The notes under the pieces: model-generated
What the model was told of the DNA's origin: nothing
The model's database searches: none
Seen by the model: only the letters and a program-made list of their open reading frames with translations
Origin: Himantopus leucocephalus
Taxonomy: Eukaryota > Chordata > Aves > Charadriiformes > Recurvirostridae
Direction of reading: 5' to 3'
NCBI GenBank assembly: GCA_003993805.1
Contig: RSEF01000005.1
Span: forward strand, 22,096,190-22,160,189
Length of the DNA stretch: 64,000 bases
Position numbers and translations under genes: made by a program
Shown: in pieces, positions 40,272-50,500 of the stretch
How positions within the stretch are numbered: position 1 is the first letter of the stretch
How the letters are laid out: each line of letters starts with the position of its first letter

Positions 40272-40690
40272 GACATGCCGGCCGAGGCGAACAGCTCCGG
40301 GTCAGCCACCTCCGGGCCTTTTCCCGAGCTTTCCTGAGGAGGGAAAGGGCGGGGCAGCGCAGGAACCCGCCGCGAGCCGGCAGTGCGCACGAGGGCAGCT
40401 GACGAGGCGGGGGCGGGGCCAGCAGCAACGGCGCCTGATTTAAACGAGGCGTAACCGCTACCAACGGTCGCTCACTGAGGCGAACAGCTCCGGGACGAGT
40501 ACGCCTGCTGTGGAGTCGGGCGATGGTGGCGAAAAGGGGCTTTTTCCCGAGCTTTTCTGAGGCGGGAAAAGGCCGGGGCTGCACAGGGAGTCGCAGCGAC
40601 AGCAATCACCTCCGCTCCCATAAAAAGTAGCCCTATGGAGCAGGAGTGACCAGGAGCGCGGTGACCAGGATGGGCAAACAGGGCTAAGCT
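40272..40690 (+). promoter_or_regulatory. CpG-dense CR1 5' UTR with two tandem units
   Basis: Roughly three dozen CpG dinucleotides occur in about 340 bp (40278-40616), by far the densest CpG patch in the window. The unit GAGGCGAACAGCTCCGGG occurs exactly at 40284-40301 and 40477-40494 (193 bp apart). A second shared block (TTTTCCCGAGCTTT...CTGAGG) occurs at about 40319 and 40542 (about 223 bp apart), so the units differ by a short insertion. In LINEs the 5' UTR holds the internal promoter. Tandem 5' units are therefore inferred to be promoter monomers. No TATA box is obvious, which fits an internal GC-rich promoter. Confidence 0.7.
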
Positions 40691-40784
40691 GGTGAGAGGG
40701 AAGCTTAGCCATGGTCTCTACCTGGCAGAAAGCTATGTCCTCTGCGCTTGCCAGAGCAGACATAACCATACGGACAGAGCTCCC

Positions 40785-41787
40785 ATGGAAACATGCAGCC
40801 ACCCAGGTCTCAGGCTCCAAGGATTGCCACTACCTTACATGGCTAATGGGGGTAGAGATGACAGCTGTGTGAGGTGTGACCAGGTGGGTGATCTGCTCAG
40901 CCTGGTGGCAGAGCTAAGAGAGGAAGTAGGAAGACTAAGGAGCATCAGCGAGCATGAAAAAAAAAGAGATTGGTGGAATCATGCTCTAATCTCTCTGAGA
41001 GAGAAACAGAAACAGACACCAGAAAAAAATGCAAGATCAAGGGGATCCTGTTTCCTTCTCCTGCCAGGCCGAAGGCAGTGGCCAAATGGAGAGCTCTGAA
41101 TGGAGGCAAGGGGCAGCATGCAAACCGCCTCCTTGCCCACCTCTCCTACCCAGGCACCTCTGTACAATAGGTATGAGGCTCTGGATGAGGTAGGCCAGCC
41201 CATAGATGATGTGGAAGATAGTCCATCTACACCAGAGGAGCTGACAGGACCGGAAAGGCCTATGCCCTGTTTAACAACCACCTCCACAAGGAAGTAAAGA
41301 TGGGTTGTATTTGTGGGTGACTCCCTTCTGAGGGGAACAGAGGGTCCAATGTTCCAGGCAGACCGCCTTCATAGGCAGTCTGCTGCCTCCCTGGGGCCTG
41401 GATTAGGGACATCACTAGGAAACTTCCTAGCCTGATATGGCCCTCAGACTATTACCCGCTGCTGTTCTTCCATGTGGGTGGTGATGAAGTAGCAACACGT
41501 AGTCCCTGGGTGATTAAAAGAGACTTCAGGGCATTGGAACAGTTAGTAAGGGAATCGGGTGCAGGTTATCTTCTCTTCTTCCAGTAATAGGCAGTGACAT
41601 TGGAAGAAACAGACATGCTCAGTCTGTTAATACATGGCTCCGTGGCTGGTGTCACAGCCACAATTTTGATTTTATTGAGAATGGGATGGCCTACATGGCA
41701 CCGGGCTTGCTGGTGTCAGATGGGGTTCATCTTTCTCAAAGGGGGAAGCGGGTAGTAGCTCATGAGCTACTGGGGCTCATCGACTGA
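40785..41787 (+). pseudogene. CR1 ORF1 (RNA-binding/esterase protein), disrupted
   Basis: CR1 ORF1 proteins bind the element RNA and many carry an SGNH-type esterase domain. The start chosen is the ATG at 40785 (METCSHPG); an upstream in-frame ATG at 40692 is possible. Seen: a CVRCD cysteine pair followed by a coiled-coil-like LLSLVAELREEVGRLRSI; then the esterase blocks. Block I is VVFVGDSLLRGTEG near 41305-41345, with the nucleophile Ser. Block III is FHVGGDEVA near 41468-41495. Block V is SDGVHLSQRGKRV near 41715-41755, with the Asp and His. Lesions are an in-frame TGA at 41097-41099, an in-frame TAA at 41295-41297, a frameshift around 41355-41390 and another near 41565. Block III reads GGDE, where the family usually has G-x-N-D. 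Natural stop at 41785-41787. Confidence 0.88.
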
Positions 41788-41970
41788 GCTTTAAATAGAC
41801 TTGATAGGGGAGAGATGTATTATCAGGCTTGTTCATGACAAGCCAAGGGATGACGCACCAAGGCTTGAGGGATGAATCAATAGCGAGGGCCCTTAGCCTG
41901 TTGCTCTGAGATGTGCTGGGTACACTGCAGCACACTCTTAAGTCTTATGGAAACAAGCCAACGGGGAAAA
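41788..41970 (+). other. CR1 inter-ORF spacer
   Basis: About 180 bp between the ORF1 stop and the approximate start of ORF2. No coding signature is seen. This is the normal position of the short spacer in CR1 elements. Confidence 0.6.
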
Positions 41971-42927
41971 ATGGGTAAAACACCTCAAAGGAAGGCTACC
42001 TGGAGACCAGCAAGAAGAATTTTCAGCCACTCCAGACAGTAAGTCAGCTTCAATGGGGACCCAGCTTAAGTGCTTCTTATGCACGTAGCATGGGGAACAA
42101 ATAGGAGGAGTTAGAGATGTGCATATGCCTCCAGGGTTCTGATCTCATTGGCGTCATGCAGATGCGGTGGGATGGCTCCTATGATTGGAGTGTTGGAATG
42201 GAGGGATACAGGCTCTTTAGGAAAGACAGGCAGGGGAGACGGGGAATGGGTGTCACCCTCTATGTCAGCTGGAGTGCATGGAGGTCTGCCTGGGGATGGA
42301 TGAGGAGCTGACTGGGAGATTATAGGTCAGGATTAAAGGGAAATCAGGAGCAGGGGACATTACAGTGGGGGTCTGCTACAGCCCACCTGACCAGGATGGC
42401 AGAGTGGATGAGTGCTTCTATAGACAGATGGAAGCAGCATTGTGTTCACAGGCCCTGGTCCTCCTGGGGGACTTCAGCCACCCCGGTATCTGTTGGAGGC
42501 ACAACAGGGCACAGGAAATCCAGGAAGTTCTTTGAATGCATTGATGACAACTTCGTTCTCCAAGTGGTAGAGCAGCCAATGAGGAGAGGAGGTGTGCTGG
42601 ACCTTGTCCTTACCAACAAGGAGGGGCTGGTGGGGAACGTCAAGCTCAAGGGTAGCCTTGGCTGCAATGATCATGAAATGGTAGAGTTCAGGATCCTTAG
42701 GGCAGCGAAGAGGGTGTGCAGCAAGATCGATACCCTGGAATTCAGGAGAGCAGACTTTGGCCTCTTGGTGGGGCCAGATCTCTTGGGGGAGATCTGCTTG
42801 GTGGGGTTCCATGGGATAAAGCCCTGGAGGGGAGAGGGCCCCAAGGAAGCTGCTTAGTATTCAAGGATCACCTCCTCCAAGCTTATGTATCCCAACAAAG
42901 AAGTCAGGCAAAAAAGCCAGGAGGCCT
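41971..42927 (+). pseudogene. CR1 ORF2 N-terminal part: APE-type endonuclease, disrupted
   Basis: The endonuclease nicks target DNA to prime reverse transcription. The start is approximate. Seen in order: YARSMGNK (about 42078-42101); DGSYDWSVGMEGYRLFRKDR (about 42170-42230); GVCYSPPDQ (about 42370); LLGDFSHPGICWR (about 42465-42495); FFECIDDNF; LDLVLTNKEGLVGNVKLKGS; NDHEMVEF (about 42665-42690); FRRADFGL; and KDHLLQA before the gap. Lesions are TAG at 42102-42104 right after MGNK, a frameshift near 42270 (stop 42309-42311) and another near 42500. Positions matching catalytic residues are altered: Asn to Tyr in the NARSM motif, Glu to Gln in the region normally ETWWD-like, GDFN to GDFS, SDH to NDH. 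The activity is certainly lost. Coding continues into the gap. Confidence 0.9.
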
Positions 42928-43027
42928 NNNNNNNNNNNNNNNNNNNNNNNNNNNNNNNNNNNNNNNNNNNNNNNNNNNNNNNNNNNNNNNNNNNNNNNNN
43001 NNNNNNNNNNNNNNNNNNNNNNNNNNN
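42928..43027. other. Assembly gap, exactly 100 N
   Basis: A 100-N run of conventional unknown-gap length. CR1 sequence on the left reads 5' to 3' into it on the plus strand; CR1 sequence on the right reads 5' to 3' into it on the minus strand. Confidence 0.98.
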
Positions 43028-43595
43028 GTTGCTCTTCCCTTGTCCACTACTGCTGTAACCCCCTTGTAGGCCACCAAATTTGTCAGGCATGACTTGGCCT
43101 TGGTGAAGCCATGTTGGCTGCTACCAGCCACCTCTTTTTTTTCCATGTGCCTTTAGCAGAGTTTCCAGGAGGATCTGCTCCAAGATCTTGCCAGGCACAG
43201 AGGTGAGACTGACTGACCTGTAGTTCTCTGGGTCTTCTTTTTTTTCCCTGTTTGAAAATAGGGATTATATTTCCCCTTTTCCAGTCAGCAGGAACCTCAC
43301 CAGACTGCCATGACTTCTCAAATATGATGGATAGTGCCTTAGCAACTTCATCTGCCAGTTCCTTCAGGACCCGCAGACGTATCTCATCAGGTCCCATGGA
43401 CATGTGCACCTTCAGGTTCCTCAGGTGGTCTCGTACTTGATCTTCAACTACAGTGGGAGGTTCTTCATTTTTCCAGTCCTTGCCTTTGCCTTCTGCATTA
43501 TGAGTAGTGTGGCTGCAGTCTTTGCCAGTGAAGACTGAGGCAAAATAGTCGTTGAGTATCTCGGCTTTGTCTCTGTCCCGGGTGACCAGATCTCA
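43028..43595 (-). mobile_element. CR1 LINE internal fragment (pre-RT and RT start), inverted
   Basis: On the minus strand, from a 5' truncation near 43595, the translation gives [72 protein letters not shown] and [11 protein letters not shown]. These are the linker and the start of the CR1 reverse transcriptase. After that the frame is lost where NYRPVSLTS should be (about 43210). Remnants of the next RT blocks ([17 protein letters not shown]) continue to the gap. Motif A and catalytic motif C are not seen; they would lie in or beyond the gap. The portion does not overlap the ORF2 segment left of the gap, so one cannot tell whether both pieces came from one insertion. Non-functional. Confidence 0.92.
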
Positions 43596-44520
43596 CAGTG
43601 TGCATCAAAAATGTGTGAAAAATCAAAAGCTGTTATTTTTTGACTGCCAGACTTATAAACTTCCCTTACAATAGAAAATGCAGGCATTTTCCTTTATTCC
43701 TGCACACCAACACTGACAATAAAACCTCTGAATTTGGAACTTAGCTGAGACTTGAGGATCATATATTTACTGTTTGAATTCAAAAGTTCTCACTGACATG
43801 GCTTTCTAAGGCCCTCTACTCAGAACAGACGGGTTATACCTAAGGTTTAATACACAGGACTAAGATCTGCATGTCTATTTCTAGTCCTAAAACTAGGACA
43901 GATTCATTTTGTGTCCTTGAGAATGTCACTTAAGCTTTCTCAGTTCCTCAGTTTCCCCAAAAAATACAATTGACTGTTTCTATTGCTTGGACATATTAGA
44001 GCATACTTTTGACAGAAAGAACAGAACTTTTTCAGCAGTATCTGAGCTTTTGGAGAGGATTTGTTCTTAGCAGATTTCTAGCATAAGTTTGCAATTTAAG
44101 GCACTTGAAAAGTTTAAGGAACTCAAGAGCTTTCCTGAAGTTTAGCTACTATGGGACATCTAGAACTTTAGAACAAAATAGCTGGAATTGATAAAAATTT
44201 CAAGCAGAAATGTTTGAATGCCATTTGAAACTTAAAATTATAAAAATGGAATGAAATTTTGAACAGGAAACTGTAGGCAATAGTGTACTCAAAAGAAGGA
44301 ATCTTTAAAGACCATGGCTGTCCCTCTACATCTGCAATTGTGAATCATTTAAGGTGGGATGAAGCAGCTTGAGCTGGGAGAAGTTGAGGACATAATAACG
44401 ATTTCATTATTGCTACATCATAGCATTTTTACAGGAACATCATCTAAGAATTAGCCATTGATGGATAAAACTGACCAAGACTTTCTTGAGGGAGTAGCCT
44501 TAGACAGTAGGAAGAGAAGA
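43596..44520. other. Unique AT-rich DNA, no gene seen
   Basis: Flanking sequence beyond the inverted CR1 fragment. No repeat or exon recognised. Confidence 0.5.
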
Positions 44521-44536
44521 NAAAAAAAAAAAAAAA
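44521..44536. repeat. Single N next to an A15 homopolymer
   Basis: N at 44521, then fifteen A residues (44522-44536) and a further A/G-rich tract. Probably a base or length that could not be resolved in sequencing. Confidence 0.9.
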
Positions 44537-47500
44537 GAAAAGAAAGGAAGAAAAAACCCACATAGATCAATTTTGGTTCTTATAGCTCTCCTGAGATGAA
44601 AGCTGTGGAGGCAGAGCACTGCTGTGCTCCCCAGAGCATAAGTCTGTGACTGCAGTAGACAACAACTGATAAAAATGTTTTCCAGAAAAATTTCTCATTC
44701 TTATTTAACTGACCTTTGGATCTTTCTATCAATGCGGTCTGATTCCACAAGCTCTCAGAGGGAAGAGGTAGAAGTTGGGCTGGAAAATATGAGGTTCAAA
44801 TTAGGGCAACATAATAAAAAAGATGCAATTGTGTACCAGATTTCAATTTCCAGCAGCTACGATGCCATTGTTTCAGACATCATCCAAAATTGTTCAGCAG
44901 CATTTAAATTAAAACCTAGTCCTAAATGACAAATACACCATAAGGCTGGCTACTAGCTCTTTTTATTTAATGCAAACTGTCACCAGTGAGGCTGATTTCC
45001 CACCCTGCTCTGTCTTTGCAATGAGTCTTAATAAATACTGACAGCGATTACACAGAAATAAGATTTTAAACAGATCCAATTCAATCCTCAGAATGGATAA
45101 GATGCTTAATAAATGTGCTACAACCATTACAGAGAAGGCTGATTCTGAAATATGGTCTGTCTCAGGTGAAGGCTGTGATGCTCTGTATAGATTTAATACT
45201 GTGACATAAGAGATTCTTGTCTGAAACTCTCTCCCTTGCCTGTACCCAAATTGTAGCCTTTACACTCTGGTTCATGAAAGCTACAATATGAGCTGATATG
45301 TCCTCTGCCAGGAGCTGCAGTCTCTTTATGCTCCCTGTGGATTCCTCCATTTCCAAGAAACTCACAATCGGCCAATTACCTTTCTAGACACTTTTTACCA
45401 CCAGAGAAATGGATCTCATGCAGGATCTAGGGAAACCTTCACAGGAAAGAGGGAAAGTACTTCAGTTTTCTTTACTGTAATTTTTTCTACTACTCGAATG
45501 TTACACATTTTTTTACTAGTCTTATAAATTTGAATGCATTGTCATGGTGGGAATACTTATAATAGTAATGAAAAACTATTTCTATCATTCACCAGAAGCA
45601 CTGTTTTCAAGCATTTTTTGTATAGCTGCATATATAAATAGGGCTGCACACCTTTTTTGAAAAATAGCTGCAGTAGTACATGCAAATGAGATCGCCTGTG
45701 CATGTATAATAGAGAATTACATATGTGATGGGCAATTTCACATACATTTCTATTGAATTCCTCATATCTACATCTTAGAGCATTTAAATTAGGTACACAT
45801 TTGTGCACTCATTCTCTGAATTATATCTTTTTTATATATAAAATATTACCAGTAATAGAGAAACAGGCTTTAATTGCTAATTCTTAAGTACATTTGATGG
45901 CTAGCGGGAAACATACAAACTGAAGAAAGTGGCATATACTGAAGCCTGGGGGACTGTTGGAGGCTAAGTTTTCATTAAGCAGTACACATTATAATACAAA
46001 TATTAAGTAATAAACTCAGCTGACCTTGAATTTACTAATAATTCAATCTGGCAGGAATTTCCTGGTATGGCTGGCAAGGTGACAGTGATTTATTTTAGGG
46101 ACAAAACCTGAACTCCTGATTTAGGCCTGTATTGAACTCAGGTCTTATATTATCAAACAAAGGGAGTAAGGAGGAGTAAGAACTCACTTTTATACTTAAC
46201 TGAGACATGGCTGACATTGCTTAAAACCATGAATTATAGAAGTCATTTAAAAAAAACAGTGGGAGGCTTATTACTTGAATGCTCAAGCAACTCAAATAAC
46301 CGAAATTGATAGCAAAGATAAAATAGTAACTAAACAAAGAAACTGAAAGTAATGAGGAATGTCAGAAATAGGAGAAATTTTCCACAGGAAAGAGGCTGAA
46401 ATCAAGAAACCCTCATTTAGGAAAGCAGAAGAGTAAGAAACGCTAGCACTAAATCTGAACAAATACGACAAAACTTTCTGAAGTCCTATGTCTATGAGTG
46501 TATAAATTGCTTTCCCTGTAATTTCAGTGTTTGAATGACTAATTTTGCTGAGCGTTTATCAAACGAATTAGACTTCCTAGCAGGTAGACAAATTTCACTG
46601 AAGAAAAGAAGCTATTCCTCATGTAATGTACATCTAAACAAGAAAGAAAATCCACTCAAAATTGTTAGGTAGAAATATTTGCAAGGACAAATGTTTGAAG
46701 ATAATGTTTCGAATAAGTTCTTAAAATACCTTTCACTTGTACCAAAGTGTTTCTTATAACAGAATTTTTAAATGTAATGAATAAGAGAGAGAAGTTCTGA
46801 TGTATGACTGCATCTATTTTATAGGGCCTAATATTCATAGTCTTGATTTCATTAAAACCCTCTGTAACTTCTGACTGCAGTGGTGTTTTTCCTTTCTTAC
46901 ATCAGTTAACTGGGAGGAAAGTAAAGTTCTGTATGGGACTGAAACTCTGTGTCAATGTACACAGGTTTCATAAAACTTAAGCAATATCCACGGAGATACA
47001 TGCCTATGTGTGTTTGTAGATGTATATACACCTATCTCACACAGTTTTCCATTACTTCAATATACATTTCACTGTTCCATCCTGTCCCTTTACTGCATAA
47101 ACAAATTAGGCATATGCATACACCTGAATTTTAGCAGTGTTATTTGCCCAGATCCCTGTCCAGTACTGAATGAAGAATCTCAGCATCAATACTTTTTTAT
47201 AGCACCAGTAGACGCCTCACTAACATGTATTTTGGGACAGTCCCTCCACACAGCCTCTCCTAATGAACCTAAAATCAAGCATCCAAGGGGATTTGTGTAG
47301 TATGTTAAACCTTTAATACAAACCGAATGCTGCGTCAGCACCAATTCCAGTTACTCTCTTTGGTGCTATTAGATACACATGGTAAGACTTCATTCCCATC
47401 ATGTTTATAGTTTCAGCATTGCCTAAGGGGCTTATAAAAACTAGTCGTGCCTGTGTAATTCTTGTGGCATGGCTAAAAGAATAGCCCTGAACTCTGAGAA

Positions 47501-50500
47501 TGATCTCTGGATGTAAAGTAATAATGGGCTATCATTCATTCCTTTCTTTTCTGGCTACATTAAATAATGCTTTGGTATTTAGACATAATTCAAAATATGT
47601 AGAGGCTGAGTGAGAGAGAAAGAGGGAAGTTCACTCAGTGCGACTGCAAATTCAAACACAAAGATAAGGATACAAAAATTATCATCCTTCACCCTGCTCC
47701 TCCCTGATTTGAGATTTGTTGAAATTGTCAGGCCTCAAAAACTGCATAACTTCTCTCAGAGGTGGTAGCTGCTGAGAGGTGGGCAGATTAATTTCTGGGC
47801 ATGAAGGTGTCATGTATTTTTCATTGAGACAGAAAAGGAAGATCTAATAAGAGTTTAGGACAACTTGGAAATGGCAAAGTGCTGCAAGACAGGATTTTAT
47901 ACTTTTCTTTCAGTTTTGCAGTGTAGCTCTTCAATAATTGCCATCGACACAAGATACTATTTAACATGAATAACAGTATCACTGTTTATACTGTAACATA
48001 GAAACAACACCATTTAGTAGCATTTAAATAATCGAGCTGACCATTTAATATTTTGTCATAAGAGGTGGAACATAATGTTACCAAAACAAAAGGTAACTGG
48101 AGCATATGTCTTCTGATTTTGAAGACATCTACTTCAGACTTTACCAAAGACTTTGTGATTGTGTCTAGCAGTGATTATATGTCATAGTTGGTACACTGTC
48201 CTAGCCACTGAATAACTCTTGAAGTCCCTTCCAGGAGAAACCCACAGCTCCCATGACAGCAGGCAGATCCAACTGGCGGTCAGTAGGGTGAGCATTTAAC
48301 TGGACCAGGGACTCTGAAACATTCCCAAATCCACTAGTTTATGTTTAGTTTATGACATCTCTTTCTGATTTTCTCTCTTTGGAAAAGAGTAATTACAGAG
48401 ATATTTTTAAATTTGTGCAATATGACATGGAACGTTTGAGGGGACCTTCTTTATGATTATGGCTTTTGAGTGAGGGAAATCGGGAATTAGTTCCAACAAT
48501 TTTGTATTAGTGTATAACTTTGCTATATGGGCAAAATACATACTTACACAATAACTGTTGATTTACAGCTTTAACCATTATAGTGATAGCTAAAGGTTGC
48601 CAAAGGATAAACATTATGACATATTTATTTCACCCCAGTGTACAGTTAGAACTCGGGCACTTTTTTCACATAGGACATGTAAGGCAAATTTTTTTCAGTT
48701 TAACACTTGTGATTTTTTAAAAATATTTACATTGAAACATAACTGAAACAGCTGACAGTGGATCTTAAAAATGAAAGCATTCTACTTTAAAAAATCCTGT
48801 CTCTTTTATTTCTTGACATTGTAGATGAAAGAGTTGTGTCTAGATCTAATATTTTTTAAGACAAAAAAGGACCATTCTCATTAGGTGCCCTATTAGTGAC
48901 TATTTTGCATTCTAACAGGTCTGTGGCCACCTAGGATTTCACAGCTGTCACTCTGCAGCACTTCATAGTCACATGGAACTTCATTAACAGGAACCAGACC
49001 CTTGTACTCTAAAATCACAAATACTTGTCACTGAATATAAAGAAACAACATTTTTGCTGTTACAAGTACAGGATCAAAAAAAACAATGACAAATCTGAGG
49101 AGTTCTGTGTGCATCTAATGATGGCTAGCAAGTACCTACAGTAGTTAGATTCATTACTGAGTGAAATAGAATTGTATATATTAAGAATAACATTGTAACA
49201 GACAGAGTTTGAGGTCTTAAGATGTCATTTAAGAGGAAGATTTGTCTTGCTTTCAGTAATCCTGAGGCCCACAAATAGGATTCAAATGGATTTTATTAAA
49301 CATATTTACATCTTTCAGCCCAAATCTATGGTGTTGCACAGTCAGGACGTGTGATTTAAATCCTCTGACAGAGGAAATCAACCATGGCAAAGAATCTTGA
49401 TTTACCGTTGTGTGGCTGGGCAGGACAGCCTCACAAAATGACTGACAGTCAGAAAATTTCAAATTATCAAATACAAATTTGTTTTGCAAATCAGTTTTGG
49501 AATGCCTAGTCAGATCTGTGGTAAGCAATTACTGATTTGATTTAAAGCAGAAAAGTTTACATGCAAATCAAAACTAAATTAGTTGCTTGTTCATAGATAA
49601 CTTTCTTTGCTTATACAAACGGTGATCAGAAAGTGAGAAAGAAAAAAGAATGAGAAAAAGACATAAGACACATTATACTTCCTTTCAAAGTAACAAACAC
49701 CTTGGAAAAGAGGAAAAAGTCCTGCCTCCTTGTATCGTTTACTATGTATTTTCTGTACTAGCCACACTTATGCCCACTTCTACATAACTTAACAAAACCC
49801 TCAGAATGAAGGAGTGGTGGCTACTCCAAATGACTGTGTGTATGAAAAAGGCACAAAATGGCAAAACTCATTACAGAAGAATAGAGGAGGTGGCAGATTT
49901 TGAATAGATGGAAGTTGTAAGTTCATGTGAAAAAAAAACCCACAACTGTCCTCTTTGTACCTATACATGCATTCATATTTCATATATGTAGGAGAAAGAG
50001 AATAAAACAGCAAGTCCTTTGACCTGTCAAAATTGTTCTCCAATTTCTACTCCATTTATTTAGGGAAGAAATATATTTTTCTTGAACAGTCTTTTCTGTT
50101 CTGATCCTGAACAGTCCTGCTTATTTTCTGTGCAATACACATTGTACAATTTGACCTAGTCACAGTGTATCTAAAACCAGTGTCTAAATGAATGCTACCA
50201 CATTCACTAACCCACCTTGTAGATGAGGAAATTTCTATATCTTTTCATTTAAATCATTTTATAAGAGTGTCATTGTCTCAAAAGGGAGCATTCCCACTTC
50301 TGCGTACAGCTTGAAATTGTAAATGCTTATCATGGTTTCTTGTGCCTCTGAACTGACAGTCTTGAGCAATGGATCCTCTGTAGAAAACCCAGAACCACTA
50401 CAAGCTTTTCTCCTAAGTAGCTACTTATGAAGTGCTATGGTTTAAAAATGCCACATCTGCAGTATATAAAATTAGTTGATTTTATAAGCTATTTCCATCT

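Larger units (their letters stand above)
40272..42927 (+). mobile_element. CR1 LINE retaining its 5' UTR, ORF1 and start of ORF2
   Basis: This runs about 2.66 kb from a sharp rise in GC content near 40272 to the assembly gap at 42928. Order: CpG-dense 5' UTR (about 40272-40690), ORF1 (to the stop at 41785-41787), a short inter-ORF spacer, then ORF2 endonuclease up to the segment before the reverse transcriptase. Most CR1 copies are 5' truncated to a few hundred bases, so a copy with its 5' end is uncommon. The whole order agrees with the known CR1 architecture. Both ORFs contain stops and frameshifts, so this is a fossil. The 3' half is not visible: on the other side of the gap CR1 sequence appears in the opposite orientation. 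Confidence 0.93.

Noticed and set aside
40458..40820. Minus-strand open frames of 114-120 codons antisense to the CR1 5' UTR
   Set aside because: Frames stay open because of high GC content. They are antisense to a recognised CR1 5' UTR and lack domain signatures.
42117..42857. Open frames that look like host genes (endonuclease-like protein)
   Set aside because: Motifs and order identify them as pieces of CR1 ORF2, not a cellular nuclease gene.
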